Source: Cyanobacteriota bacterium (GTDB lineage: Bacteria > Cyanobacteriota > Cyanobacteriia > Cyanobacteriales > Microcoleaceae). Taken from it: DNA of 45,845 nucleotides. The stretch lies in NCBI GenBank assembly GCA_025362325.1, contig JANYGO010000050.1, positions 1 to 45,845 of the forward strand, given 5' to 3'. Of the stretch, positions 1 to 8,394 are shown in pieces (position 1 is the first letter of the stretch; each line of letters begins with the position of its first letter). The translations under genes and the position numbers were made by a program. The notes beneath the pieces were generated by a model. That model was not told the DNA's origin. It was given only the letters and a program-made list of their open reading frames with translations, and made no database searches.

Positions 1-368
1 GCAATCGGAATCCCAGAAGGGACTGTTTCTTTATCGACTTGTTCTAATTCTAATTTGAGCTTTTCGAGCTTTCGTTTCAACCAATCAAAATCCCTGCGCC
101 TGTCTTGCAGCGAATAGGCAAAACTCTCTCGGTTAGCCGCATTTTTTGGATCGATTTCCTGTTTGCATTCGGAGGCGATTTGTTGTTGAGCTTTCAGGAA
201 AGATGTTTTCAGCGCTTTTTCTAAATCGTGATTGACAATTTTTCCGTTTCGTGATATCTTTTTTATTCCGGTTAAACAAGCATGATTGAGTGCATCATTA
301 ACTTGAGTTCCCAGAATGCCTTGCCAAGCGACTGTGAAAAGCAAGCCCAAGGTAATTGGATCTGACAT
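1..368 (-). CDS. Hypothetical protein, N-terminal part (runs off the window edge)
   Basis: The minus strand is open from ATG at 368 to the window edge (122 complete codons, no stop). A good AGGAG Shine-Dalgarno sequence lies about 9 bases upstream of the ATG. The protein begins MSDPITLGLLFTVAWQG, a short hydrophobic or amphipathic N-terminus. A polar, Lys/Glu-rich part follows, including KRKLEKLKLELEQV, which could form a coiled coil. I recognise no catalytic motif in the visible part. Short N-terminal modules of this look occur on large cyanobacterial NTPase or effector proteins, but that is only an impression. An XRE-type regulator lies 142 bp upstream on the same strand and may control it. 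The product cannot be named without the missing 3' part. Confidence 0.7.
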   Translation of the reverse strand, partial: MSDPITLGLLFTVAWQGILGTQVNDALNHACLTGIKKISRNGKIVNHDLEKALKTSFLKAQQQIASECKQEIDPKNAANRESFAYSLQDRRRDFDWLKRKLEKLKLELEQVDKETVPSGIPI

Positions 369-510
369 TTGACGGTTCTCCTAATTTCAGGCTGCCAGCG
401 AGTTACTTTAATAATAGGCGATCGACTTTGGTTGCGGGCGATCGACCTATGCTGAAATCATTACATCAAAAGTCGATCGCTCAAACATTGAATTTAGGCA
501 AAACCTTCAA

Positions 511-729
511 CTATTTTTCGAGGATTACCACGAAATCCTCAATCATCACATCAAAAGTGCGGGCCAACTTGTGCACGGCCGCAAAGTCAACCATTGCCAT
601 ACCCTGAGAACGGGCATAATTGCTAATCGTACTGTAGCCCACGCCCGATCGCTCCGCAACTTCCTTGAGCGTCCATCCCTTCTCGGCAGCCAACTCTCGA
701 ACCCGCAATCTGACTAAGCCTTTGCTCAT
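511..729 (-). CDS. XRE (Cro/CI) family helix-turn-helix regulator
   Basis: A 72-residue protein that is essentially one HTH domain. The helices read MSKGLVRLRVRELAAEKGWT, then LKEVAERSGVGYSTISNYAR, the classic Cro/CI scaffold with the recognition helix around GYSTISNYAR. A short C-terminal part, LARTFDVMIEDFVVI, resembles the dimer-forming end of these domains. Single-domain regulators of this size often serve as antitoxins or autoregulators of accessory genes. The next gene on the strand is the edge-truncated hypothetical protein, starting 142 bp downstream, so the two may be one unit. No partner toxin is recognisable here. The family assignment is firm; the target is unknown. Confidence 0.85.
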   Translation of the reverse strand: MSKGLVRLRVRELAAEKGWTLKEVAERSGVGYSTISNYARSQGMAMVDFAAVHKLARTFDVMIEDFVVILEK

Positions 730-992
730 ATTAACTATTTACAAAATTTTGGATTTAGTATACTATCAAAAAGCGATCGCCCCCGGCCATTCGATTTTAG
801 ATTTTAGATTGACTCTAAAGATGAATCTGGGAGATGGAACGTTGGTCTAAAATTTTGCGCCTCTCATGGCAGAAGTCGGGGCTTCTCTCCGTTTTGTGGC
901 GGACTCAACGAAACTAAAGGCGATCGCCAGTTAAAATAAATCCCGACAGATAATATCTGTCTTTGGCATCTAGCAGATAGACTTACCTAATA

Positions 993-1025
993 CCAGATGC
1001 AACTTACATACCACCAGATGCAACT
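993..1025 (+). repeat. Direct repeat just upstream of a start codon
   Basis: CCAGATGCAACT occurs at 993-1004 and again at 1014-1025, 21 bp apart, ending 3 bases before the ATG at 1029. The two-turn spacing would suit a dimeric regulator or tandem operator half-sites, but it may be a chance short duplication. The rest of the 730-1028 gap holds only AT-rich sequence with a small TTTTAGAT duplication. Confidence 0.4.
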
Positions 1026-1028
1026 ACA

Positions 1029-1499
1029 ATGATATCAGAGAATCAGTTAAGATCGTCAGAGATCGGCGAATCAAAAATTATTCATAAGTCTTCGATCGTT
1101 AATGCGCGATCGAGATTTGTCACCGAAGAAACAGTAGCACTCCTGTTAAACATCTCACCAGAGCAGATTTATCGCATCGAATGCTGTCACAACATGGTGT
1201 ATGTTCACGCCACAGGCCTCAGCAGATTTGTCAGCTACGCCGATTTCCCCCCAATTGTGGAAGTAAAACGGCCCTGTGCTCAAGATTTTCTCGGATGGTA
1301 CAAACGCTGGAAACGCACGCAAGCACCAGAATTTTGGACTAAATTCTATACGTACAACTTCAAAGCCGCTGTTTCAGTTGACAGCTTGCTTGAATGGGGT
1401 AAATTAGTCGCTACAGTCAAATCGGTAATTTCCACTTCAGCGCTGCAACAGCTACGAGATGTTTATGCCGAAGAAAAAACATTGATGGAAACTTTTTAA
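1029..1499 (+). CDS. Hypothetical protein, 156 aa
   Basis: An open frame with cyanobacterial codon use, starting at ATG 1029. I do not recognise a named domain. Residues 30-60 (FVTEETVALLLNISPEQIYR) look like a helix-turn-helix-type start, with a short helix, a turn and the Q-I-Y-R helix typical of excisionase-like DNA binders. Next come a possible beta hairpin (MVYVHATGLSRFVSY) and a Trp-rich helical segment (LGWYKRWKRTQAPEFW). There is no signal peptide or membrane segment. It stands alone, divergent from the XRE gene and convergent with ugd. A DNA-binding role is inference only. Confidence 0.6.
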   Translation: MISENQLRSSEIGESKIIHKSSIVNARSRFVTEETVALLLNISPEQIYRIECCHNMVYVHATGLSRFVSYADFPPIVEVKRPCAQDFLGWYKRWKRTQAPEFWTKFYTYNFKAAVSVDSLLEWGKLVATVKSVISTSALQQLRDVYAEEKTLMETF

Positions 1500-1544
1500 A
1501 GCAGGTGGGGCGGATCGAGCCGGGATTGTTGGCAGCCAGCAAAT

Positions 1545-1570
1545 GTAAGGTGCGCCGAAGCGCACCCTAC
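1545..1570. terminator. GTAGGGTGCGC-family hairpin between convergent genes
   Basis: GTAAGGTGCGC, loop CGAA, GCGCACCCTAC: an 11-bp stem with one mismatch, followed on the plus strand by TAAAAACTCTTG. It lies between the stop of the 1029 gene and the stop of ugd, so it can act as a bidirectional terminator. The same sequence family recurs at 20429-20488 and 27584-27608, so it is also a dispersed repeat. Confidence 0.55.
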
Positions 1571-1583
1571 TAAAAACTCTTGT

Positions 1584-2972
1584 TTACCTTCCAATTCCCA
1601 CATATTGGAAACCAGCGGCTTCTAAAACATTCTTGTCTAAGAAATTACGACCGTCAATCATCACCGGATGATTCATTAACTTCGCCATTTTTTCATAGTC
1701 TAAATTGCGAAATTGCTCCCAATCAGTCACCAACACCAAAGCATCGCAACCATCAGCCAGTCTTTGCGGGTCTGTTTCTACCAAAACACCAGACAAACCG
1801 TGGCGCATTCCAGTTTGAGAAACAATCGGATCGTAAGCTTTAACTTTTGCTCCCAATCGATTCAAATTGTCGATCAAATTTAGGGAAGGAGCATCCCGCA
1901 AATCATCAGTATCCGGCTTGAAAGTCAAACCCAAAAGCCCGACTGTTTTGCCTTTGAGAATCTTCAAAACTTGCTGTAACTTTTCAATAGCAATCAGTCG
2001 CTGACGTTCGTTAACTTCCACTGCTGCTTTCAACAAATGTGCCTCGTAGCCGTAATCGTCAGCAGTGTGAACTAATGCCGAAACATCTTTGGGGAAACAA
2101 GAACCGCCCCAACCAATACCAGCTTGCAGAAACTTGCTGCCAATTCGGGAATCTAAGCCGATACCTTTGGCGACTTGGGTAACATCTGCACCGACGCGAT
2201 CGCAAATATTAGCAACTTCATTAATAAAGCTAATCTTCGTAGCCAAAAAAGCATTAGCTGCGTACTTAATCATTTCTGCGGAACTGATATCAGTCATCAC
2301 CACAGGTACCACAGGCAAAGACGGATTTTCTGCAAACTTGCGATCGACAATCGGCCTGTATAATTCTAGCATCATATCCATCGCCCGCTGAGAGTTGCTG
2401 CCCAGAACAATGCGATCGGGATTAAACGTATCATGAACAGCACAGCCCTCCCGCAAAAACTCCGGGTTGCTAACCACATCAAATTGCACACCAGTTTTTG
2501 CTGCTACTTCCTCACCCGAAACCCCGTCACCGCTTTGAGCTTTTTGACGTTCGGCCAAACCGTCTAATACAATCCTCCGCACCCAATCTCCCGAACCGAT
2601 GGGCACCGTTGATTTGTTTACGAGCACTTTGTAATCGCCATCGAGGTGAGCTCCAATGCCACGCGCAACCGCCTCCACGTAGCGAGTATCGCTTTCCCCA
2701 GTAGGCAAAGGAGGCGTCCCCACGGCAATAAATAAAATGTCCCCGTGAGCCACTCCTGCTGCTAAATCCGAAGTAAATTCTAGATTTCCCGATTGAGAAC
2801 CAGAGGACATTAATTCAGACAAGCCGGGTTCAAAAATAGGCGACTGTCCCGACTTCATTAATTTAACTTTTTCTTCGTTGTTGTCTACGCAAATAACGTG
2901 ATGTCCGATGTGTGCTAAACAAGTGCCTGTGACTAAGCCGACGTATCCTGTACCGATGACGCAAACACGCAT
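1584..2972 (-). CDS. ugd: UDP-glucose 6-dehydrogenase
   Basis: Oxidises UDP-glucose to UDP-glucuronate with two NAD+. The 462 residues fit the family. The N-terminal Rossmann domain starts MRVCVIGTGYVGLVTG with the GxGxxG motif. The central segment has the catalytic cysteine motif GWGGSCFPKDV. The C-terminal UDP-binding domain starts near GLLGLTFKPDTDDLRDAPS. The start is supported by GAGGAC about 10 bases upstream. Its product is the substrate of the decarboxylase encoded just upstream on the same strand, so the two make UDP-xylose for cell-surface or exopolysaccharide. The 189-bp gap to that gene contains a heptamer repeat tract, so co-transcription is likely but unproven. Confidence 0.96.
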   Translation of the reverse strand: MRVCVIGTGYVGLVTGTCLAHIGHHVICVDNNEEKVKLMKSGQSPIFEPGLSELMSSGSQSGNLEFTSDLAAGVAHGDILFIAVGTPPLPTGESDTRYVEAVARGIGAHLDGDYKVLVNKSTVPIGSGDWVRRIVLDGLAERQKAQSGDGVSGEEVAAKTGVQFDVVSNPEFLREGCAVHDTFNPDRIVLGSNSQRAMDMMLELYRPIVDRKFAENPSLPVVPVVMTDISSAEMIKYAANAFLATKISFINEVANICDRVGADVTQVAKGIGLDSRIGSKFLQAGIGWGGSCFPKDVSALVHTADDYGYEAHLLKAAVEVNERQRLIAIEKLQQVLKILKGKTVGLLGLTFKPDTDDLRDAPSLNLIDNLNRLGAKVKAYDPIVSQTGMRHGLSGVLVETDPQRLADGCDALVLVTDWEQFRNLDYEKMAKLMNHPVMIDGRNFLDKNVLEAAGFQYVGIGR

Positions 2973-2993
2973 ATAAATGTCCTCAAAGTTAGT

Positions 2994-3063
2994 AAACAGT
3001 TGACAGTTAACAGTTAACAGTTGATAGTTGATAGTTAACAGTTAACAGTTGATAGTTGATAGT
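2994..3063. repeat. Heptamer repeat tract (CAGTTAA/ATAGTTG type)
   Basis: About ten imperfect 7-bp units such as CAGTTAA, CAGTTGA and TAGTTGA run in tandem in the gap between the UDP-glucuronate decarboxylase gene and ugd. This is a short tandemly repeated repetitive (STRR) sequence of the kind known in cyanobacteria. Related heptamer tracts occur near 11.6, 11.7, 12.8, 18.4, 34.55, 36.6 and 43.6 kb. Confidence 0.85.
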
Positions 3064-3161
3064 GGTTATTAGTCAGATTGCAGATTGAGGAAGTCCGAGG
3101 GAAGTGGAAATAAGTAAGAAGTAAAAATTCTCCTCCTGTCTCACTCTCCCACTCTCCATCT

Positions 3162-4100
3162 CTAATTTAGATTTCCCTCGATGCGATCGCGAAAATCTTT
3201 CACAGTCAACTCTAAACCTTTATCCAGCGGCACAGTTGGCTCCCACCCCAACCAAGTTTTAGCACGAGTAATATCCGGTTGTCGCTGTTTTGGATCGTCT
3301 TCCGGCAGCGGTTTGAAAATAATTTCCGCCCCTGGATTAATCATGTTTTGAATTTTTTCTGCCAGTTCCAAAATAGTGTATTCGCCAGGATTCCCCAAAT
3401 TCATCGGCCCGATTTGGTCGCTATTCATCAAACGAATAAATCCTTCTACCAAATCAGAAACGTAGCAAAAACTCCGCGTTTGGGAACCGTCGCCGTATAC
3501 AGTCAGCGGTTGATTCTGCAAAGCTTGAACGATAAAATTGCTCACCACTCTGCCGTCATTTTCTAACATTCGTGGGCCGTAGGTATTGAAAATCCGTACC
3601 ACTCGAATGTCTACACCATTTTGGCGGTGATAGTCAAAAGATAGCGTTTCAGCTACTCGCTTCCCCTCGTCGTAACAACTGCGAATACCGATACAATTAA
3701 CATTGCCACGATAATCTTCTGTTTGGGGATGGACATCTGGATCGCCGTAAACTTCTGATGTGGAAGCCAGAAAAAATCTTGCCTTCACCCGTTTCGCCAA
3801 TCCCAACATATTCATCGTGCCGATGACGTTGGTTTTAATTGTCTTGACAGGATTGTACTGATAGTGTATTGGGGAAGCTGGACAGGCCAGATGGTAAATC
3901 TGATCTACCTCTAACCGAATCGGTTCCGTGATGTCGTGGCGGATCAGCTCAAAATAGGGGTTGTCCATCCATTTGAGGATATTGCGCTTAGTCCCGGTGT
4001 AAAAGTTATCCAGGCAGACTACCTCGTGTCCTTGGGCCATTAAGCGATCGATCAGATGGGAACCGAGGAAACCCGCACCGCCTGTGACTAAAATTCTCAT
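3162..4100 (-). CDS. uxs: UDP-glucuronate decarboxylase (UDP-xylose synthase)
   Basis: An extended short-chain dehydrogenase of 312 residues, the usual length for soluble UXS. It starts [18 protein letters not shown] with the GxxGxxG NAD site. The catalytic triad is present as the S/T in [13 protein letters not shown] and the Tyr and Lys in SCYDEGKR, a UXS hallmark rather than a GalE-type motif. [14 protein letters not shown] and [10 protein letters not shown] are typical of the family. It converts UDP-glucuronate to UDP-xylose and CO2 and is followed by ugd, which makes its substrate. The start has no clear Shine-Dalgarno sequence, but the Rossmann motif fixes the N-terminus. Confidence 0.93.
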   Translation of the reverse strand: MRILVTGGAGFLGSHLIDRLMAQGHEVVCLDNFYTGTKRNILKWMDNPYFELIRHDITEPIRLEVDQIYHLACPASPIHYQYNPVKTIKTNVIGTMNMLGLAKRVKARFFLASTSEVYGDPDVHPQTEDYRGNVNCIGIRSCYDEGKRVAETLSFDYHRQNGVDIRVVRIFNTYGPRMLENDGRVVSNFIVQALQNQPLTVYGDGSQTRSFCYVSDLVEGFIRLMNSDQIGPMNLGNPGEYTILELAEKIQNMINPGAEIIFKPLPEDDPKQRQPDITRAKTWLGWEPTVPLDKGLELTVKDFRDRIEGNLN

Positions 4101-4587
4101 GGGGGAAACTGCCGTTCTGTTTAGAGGGTAAGACTGTGGTACAACAATTCAGTCGATCGAATCAAACTTGTTAACAGAATAACAAAATTTCAATCGACAA
4201 TGTAAAGACTTATCGGCAACCTTCGGAAAATCTTTAATTTACTTAGCATTGTCAAATACATTCAAGTGACTGCGATCGATGCTATATCCAAGCTGGTTAA
4301 TTTTATTTGCACTGCGATATTTCCGAATAAATACTGTTGACATTATATCCAAGTAAATATAAAATGATAATTCTGAATTTTTGGGAATAATTTTAGTATT
4401 ACCAATGTAGTATAAAATAGTGGTAGGAAAGCTCGATCGACACTACCAGTCTCGGACGCATCAACACGCCTAGAAACCGGGTTTTTATCGAGATTAAAGG
4501 CTCTAATCGAGTATTTTAGTAAAAAACCCGGTTTCTGACTATCCGTGCGTCCCAGACTAACCAGCAAACAAAATTTAGAAAAAACCT
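4101..4587. other. Intergenic region with an AAACCCGGTTT foldback
   Basis: 487 bp between the divergent uxs gene and the 4588 gene. It presumably carries both promoters; I found no certain -10/-35 pair. The right part is occupied by the inverted repeat listed at 4449-4558. The rest is AT-rich with no coding signal. Confidence 0.6.
4449..4558. repeat. Foldback repeat, AAACCCGGTTT family, copy 1
   Basis: Two nested inverted arms. The outer arms are AGTCTCGGACGCA (4449-4461) and TGCGTCCCAGACT (4546-4558), with 12 of 13 positions paired. The inner arms are AGAAACCGGGTTTTT (4472-4486) and AAAAACCCGGTTTCT (4522-4536). Related units lie at 31437-31538, 38673-38737 and 40588-40686. No coding capacity; probably a non-autonomous foldback or REP-like element. 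Confidence 0.75.
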
Positions 4588-4881
4588 ATGCAACCCATCC
4601 GACAAGGCGACGTAATTCTCACCCCCGTACCGCAAATCGCAGGAGAAAAGAAACCTCACCTAACTCTCGCCGAAGGTGAAGTCACCGGACATTCTCACCA
4701 GATTATTGAGGGACAAGCCGAACTGTACGAAAAAGACGGTACTCTGTACTTGCGGGTGCTTTCGCCGACAGCTTTATTGAGTCACGAAGAACACCATGCG
4801 ATCGCAATTCCTGAAGGTAATTGGATGGTGCGGATTCAGCGCGAATATGAGCCCCAAGGTTGGCGGTATGTCGCAGACTAA
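4588..4881 (+). CDS. Small conserved protein that accompanies DUF6745-type genes
   Basis: A 97-residue protein starting MQPIRQGDVILTPVPQI, without signal peptide or membrane segment. Conserved-looking blocks are TLAEGEVTGHSHQI, LYLRVLSPTALLSHEEH and MVRIQREYEPQGW. The GHSH and HEEHH histidines could bind metal. I recognise the type as a short cyanobacterial and phage hypothetical, probably a small beta fold, with no established function. Its immediate downstream neighbour is the decayed DUF6745-type gene at 4902 and then the intact copy at 5406, so the small gene and the DUF6745 gene probably form a unit. The tail of the gene lies inside a perfect hairpin. Confidence 0.7.
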   Translation: MQPIRQGDVILTPVPQIAGEKKPHLTLAEGEVTGHSHQIIEGQAELYEKDGTLYLRVLSPTALLSHEEHHAIAIPEGNWMVRIQREYEPQGWRYVAD

Positions 4882-4900
4882 GGTTTAACAAACCTTAGTC
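4876..4900 (+). terminator. Perfect hairpin spanning the stop codon of the 4588 gene
   Basis: GACTAAGGTTT, loop AAC, AAACCTTAGTC: an 11-bp perfect stem containing the TAA stop (4879-4881). There is no T-run after it, so it may be a 3'-end stabiliser or attenuator rather than a classical rho-independent terminator. Confidence 0.5.
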
Positions 4901-4901
4901 A

Positions 4902-5344
4902 GCACAAGAAGCTCAGATTCCAGTTTATCTCGAAAAGTGGAGGGCGATCGCGCTTTCCACTTTTCGCGATAGATCGATCGCACGCTGCGGAAATGATTAA
5001 AGTGGGTGCTTGTGCGATGGCTTACGCCCCGCTTCGCTACGGTATTTACAGGATTGGATGTCATTTTGTGCGATCGTATTTGTCAAGAACTCGCAGGCAC
5101 AGAATTAGATATTTGGCGGGAATATACCCTGTTAAAAATCGATTTTGAGGAGGATTTCGACGCCTAGGGGCTGCCATTGCCAGTTTTTTTTGTTAAAATA
5201 ACCTGTCCAAGCACGGAATTCATTCATGCGTGGCGAGTGGGGATGAAAGTGCGATCCTCTTCGAGGGCTTCGCTAACGGCCCGCGAGGCAATTTGCTGGG
5301 TAAATTGGGATATTGCACCCGAAGAATTTAACGTGCAAACTTGA
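4902..5344 (+). pseudogene. Decayed DUF6745-type gene (N- and C-terminal remnants)
   Basis: Translation in shifting frames gives AQEAQIPVYLEKWRAIALST near 4902-4961, which matches the start I know for DUF6745 proteins. Then come ICQELAGTELDIWREYTLLK near 5077-5136, TCPSTEFIHA near 5203-5232, and REAICWVNWDIAPEEFNVQT ending at the TGA of 5342-5344. The intact gene downstream has the equivalents RICSELQATELDCWKKYTLL, CPSTGHIHALRV and EAIRWVNWDIDSEEFSVQT. The remnant is about 440 bp against more than 1 kb for a whole gene, so the middle is deleted. Two short palindromic bits (near 5020-5045 and 5255-5285, with GCTTCGCTA) interrupt it. It is in the expected place directly after the small gene at 4588. 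Confidence 0.85.
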
Positions 5345-5405
5345 AACTCCCCTAACCCTATTTAATAAGTCGTGTCATATTCTCCTAGTAATTTCCCACA
5401 ATTTT

Positions 5406-7094
5406 ATGTCTCAACAACAACCAAATCCCGCAGAATTTACCAGCTTTGCCGACTGGTATTTGCACAAAAATAGCCTTGCGCCAGGGGCAAGACATACAGT
5501 TGAGGTCTTGTTATATAAAACTGGCACTTCTGATATCAATGAAGCAAACCGGATACTCTCTAGTATCAATGAGCTGCGTCTTTACAACAATCAAATATCA
5601 GATATTACACCCCTCCAATCTCTGACTAATTTGACCGTTCTAAATATATACAGCAATCAAATATCAAACCTCTCTCCCCTACAATGTCTGACTAATTTAA
5701 CAGTTTTGTATCTGGAGGACAATCAAATATCAAATCTCGCACCCCTGCAATCTTTGACCAATTTGATTCATCTAAATCTGTACAAAAATCAAATATCAGA
5801 CATTACACCCCTGCAATCTCTCACAAATTTGATTACTCTGACTCTGGGGAAAAATCAAATATCAGACATTACACCCCTGCAATCTCTGACTAATTTGACT
5901 GCGCTGTATCTACACAAAAATCAAATATCAGACATCACACCGCTGCAATATCTGACTAATTTGACTATACTGCATCTGTACAAAAATCAAATATCACACA
6001 TCACACCGTTGCAATATCTGACTAATTTGAATAATCTAAGTTTAGACTTTATATTTGTGCAGAATATTCTCGTCCAAGCATACAGTCAAAAGTGGGAAAG
6101 TCTTTTCAAATCTACCAAACCAATAAATCAGACTCCAGTCGCAACCGCCGTTAAAACTGCCTATTTAGCCATCGGTTTAAAAGCCCCAGAAATAGTTTTT
6201 TGTAGTAATCCCAACGAATGGATGGCAGAAGTAAAAATACATAATATATCGCATCAAAATAAGTCGATTTATCTACTTAAAAAACTGATTCAAGATAAGC
6301 TGCGCCCCTTTAATTTGATCGAAGAATTTACCCGGAAACTTACCGATTTTTTAGAGAAAATTCCGGAGTTAATGATATTGGAGGAACTGCTAGAACAAAA
6401 ATTGGAAGCAGAATTTTGCACTCGGAACATAGTTACTCCGAAATATGTGTTTCAGACTCTCGCTCATTATGAATTCTGTGTTTCTGGCTTGGGTATTGTT
6501 CTCAAACCAGAATCACAGAAACTTTTTGAATGCCTGAACCAGCTTTTAGCAGAATGCGGCTGGATTATTTTGTTAGATGATACCTGCATTGTGTGTTCGC
6601 GCCCAATCAAACTATCCCTCGACAGCGAATACCGCCTCCATGCAGAAGGGGAACCTGCACTGGAATTTCCCGACGGTTACAAAATCTATTCCTACCACGG
6701 TGTAACATTACCTGAAAAATACGGACAAATTTACCCCAGTCAGTGGCAAGCACAATGGCTTTTAGAAGAAAAAAATGCTGAATTAAGACGAGTATTAATT
6801 CAGGGAATTGGTTATGCTAGAATTTGCTCGGAACTGCAAGCAACAGAGTTAGATTGCTGGAAAAAATACACGCTGCTCAAAATTGATGCTGATATTGATG
6901 GCTTCGATCCTGATGATTTCGAGGACGATGAGGATGTTCCGAAAAAAGAAGATATTTATCTGTTAAAAATGATTTGTCCGAGCACCGGACACATTCATGC
7001 GTTGCGAGTGCCGCCTGATGTGACATCTGCTAAAGAGGCAATTCGCTGGGTAAATTGGGATATTGACTCAGAGGAGTTTTCGGTGCAAACTTGA
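5406..7094 (+). CDS. Leucine-rich-repeat protein with C-terminal DUF6745-type domain
   Basis: 562 residues from ATG 5406 (MSQQQPNPAEF). An in-frame ATG at 5313 lies inside the upstream pseudogene and is rejected. Residues 1-53 are a short N-terminal region. Residues about 54-212 are seven 22-residue leucine-rich repeats of the SDS22/internalin type (NQISDITPLQSLTNL), predicted to build a protein-binding solenoid. From about residue 215 the protein follows the DUF6745 pattern, ending with WKKYTLLKID, LLKMICPSTGHIHALRVPP and EAIRWVNWDIDSEEFSVQT. An acidic loop (DPDDFEDDEDV) lies within it. There is no signal peptide or membrane segment, so it is cytosolic. The domain's function is not established. 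DUF6745 is named from memory of the motif; the LRR assignment is certain. Confidence 0.85.
   Translation: MSQQQPNPAEFTSFADWYLHKNSLAPGARHTVEVLLYKTGTSDINEANRILSSINELRLYNNQISDITPLQSLTNLTVLNIYSNQISNLSPLQCLTNLTVLYLEDNQISNLAPLQSLTNLIHLNLYKNQISDITPLQSLTNLITLTLGKNQISDITPLQSLTNLTALYLHKNQISDITPLQYLTNLTILHLYKNQISHITPLQYLTNLNNLSLDFIFVQNILVQAYSQKWESLFKSTKPINQTPVATAVKTAYLAIGLKAPEIVFCSNPNEWMAEVKIHNISHQNKSIYLLKKLIQDKLRPFNLIEEFTRKLTDFLEKIPELMILEELLEQKLEAEFCTRNIVTPKYVFQTLAHYEFCVSGLGIVLKPESQKLFECLNQLLAECGWIILLDDTCIVCSRPIKLSLDSEYRLHAEGEPALEFPDGYKIYSYHGVTLPEKYGQIYPSQWQAQWLLEEKNAELRRVLIQGIGYARICSELQATELDCWKKYTLLKIDADIDGFDPDDFEDDEDVPKKEDIYLLKMICPSTGHIHALRVPPDVTSAKEAIRWVNWDIDSEEFSVQT
5562..6042 (+). repeat. Seven near-identical 66-bp LRR-coding repeats
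   Basis: The DNA encoding the leucine-rich repeats is a tandem array with a 66-bp period. Blocks such as AATCAAATATCAGACATTAC and CTGCAATCTCTGACTAATTT recur almost unchanged. Nucleotide as well as protein conservation points to recent expansion or gene-conversion homogenisation, so copy number may vary between strains. Confidence 0.85.
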
Positions 7095-7163
7095 AAGCAA
7101 GCAGCAGAAATACAATAATTTCCGATTGTTAGTTCATTAGGATGATTTCAGGAACCCTGATTT

Positions 7164-7727
7164 ATGGTAGTTGCCGCCAAGTTAACGATTTCTCTGGCAG
7201 AGTTCTTGCAGTTGCCAGAAACTAAACCCGCAAGCGAGTATACAGAGGGTAAAATCGATCAAAAACCTATGCCACAAGGAAAACATAGCCGATTGCAAAA
7301 ACGATTGCTAGATGAAATTTCTGAGGTTGGCGAACCCCAAAAGTTAGTCTGTCCTTTTCCTGAATTGCGCTGTACGTTTGGGGGGCGCTCCATTGTTCCC
7401 GATATTGCTGTTTTTGAATGGTCGAGAATTCCTCTTGATGAAGATGGAGAAATTACCAACCCTATTGAAATTGCACCGGATTGGATCATTGAAATTCTGT
7501 CACCTGACCAATCTCCCAATCAGGTGATAAAAAAAATTGTTTTCTCGATTAATCACGGCACTAAATTGGGTTGGTTTGCCGATCCTAGCGATAAATCGGT
7601 AATAGTTTTTCTGCCGAATCAACTGCCTGAAGTTAAATCAGATACGGATATTTTACCTGTTCTTAGTGTGTTGGGTGATTGGCAGTTATCCGCTGCCGAG
7701 TTGTTTAATTGGTTGAAAATTAGTTGA
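7164..7727 (+). CDS. Uma2 family putative endonuclease
   Basis: 187 residues of the Uma2/DUF820 family, a PD-(D/E)XK nuclease fold that is greatly expanded in cyanobacteria. The family order is visible: N-terminal TISLAEFLQLPETKPASEY, then RSIVPDIAVFEWSRIP with the motif Asp, then DWIIEILSPDQSPNQVIKKI with the motif Glu and a following Lys. The C-terminus is GDWQLSAAELFNWLKI. It lies 69 bp after the LRR gene on the same strand and may be co-transcribed. Substrate and role of Uma2 proteins are unknown. A second family member lies at 23966-24604. Confidence 0.9.
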   Translation: MVVAAKLTISLAEFLQLPETKPASEYTEGKIDQKPMPQGKHSRLQKRLLDEISEVGEPQKLVCPFPELRCTFGGRSIVPDIAVFEWSRIPLDEDGEITNPIEIAPDWIIEILSPDQSPNQVIKKIVFSINHGTKLGWFADPSDKSVIVFLPNQLPEVKSDTDILPVLSVLGDWQLSAAELFNWLKIS

Positions 7728-7901
7728 TTTACAGCAGATTGCAGGTCGATCGAGCGATCGGGTAAAATAAGATATTAAAAAATTCGCTGCTTTAAACTCA
7801 AATGAAGCTGGTGATTGATCAAAGAAATGGAATTTTAACTTGAGAATATTTGGGAGACTGACATTTACTGACATTCATTTACTGACATTTGCGATCGTCT
7901 T

Positions 7902-8049
7902 ATACCAATTTTTTATGAGGCCCCGTAGAATCCGATCGCCCTGGCGCCCCCCGAAAGCAAGGGGGGACAAGATTGCGATCAAAGTCCCCCTTGCTTTCGG
8001 GGGATGCGAGGGGGATCGAGATATGTGCAACTTCACATTAAATTGGTAT
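7902..8049. repeat. MITE-like palindromic element with CCCCCGAAAGCAAGGGGG core
   Basis: Outer arms ATACCAATTT (7902-7911) and AAATTGGTAT (8040-8049) enclose inner arms CCCCCCGAAAGCAAGGGGGG (about 7947-7966) and CCCCCTTGCTTTCGGGGG (about 7986-8003). The inner core recurs at 9371-9389, 9472-9492 and 43434-43452. The outer/inner layout matches the 142-bp element at 43361-43502. No reading frame inside is credible. Confidence 0.7.
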
Positions 8050-8394
8050 TAATCGATAAAACACTAATCAACATTGGCCCTGTGCCAGTTAAAATGGTGG
8101 AATGCACAAACCCTCAATTTAGCAAAAACTGTTAATAACATAAGAAAGAAGCCCACCTTCAGTCAAAGGTGAGCTAAATTCATGCCAGCTTATTGACAGC
8201 TAGGCAATCGGGTCTCTTAGCGGATAGACGTAAAAGTTGAGAAAAAGATCCAAATCTTCCGGAAAAATTTATTGCTAACAATTAAGCTCCAGTTTACCCG
8301 ATCGCACCAGCGACATCTCACCCCCAGCGATGTTCCCTGAAATTGGGGAAATGCTGGAGCTTAAATTTTCCAGCAATCCCCAGTCCCAAACGGT
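8050..8394. other. Intergenic region downstream of nrtD
   Basis: 345 bp with no gene that I can support. It holds a small hairpin CACCTT/AAGGTG (8154-8171) and a wider inverted repeat TTAAGCTCCAG/CTGGAGCTTAA (about 8281-8363). The second lies just past the nrtD stop and could form the operon's 3' end structure. narB, often found after nrtD, is not here. Confidence 0.5.

Noticed and set aside
4343..4567. 74-codon minus-strand frame
   Set aside because: It covers the AAACCCGGTTT foldback; no coding character.
5313..5405. Extended start of the LRR gene
   Set aside because: These 31 codons lie inside the decayed DUF6745-type gene and its flank; ATG 5406 gives a sensible N-terminus.
7840..8052. 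70-codon frame reading through the CCCCCGAAAGC repeats
   Set aside because: Its sequence is the translation of the palindromic element and its flanks.
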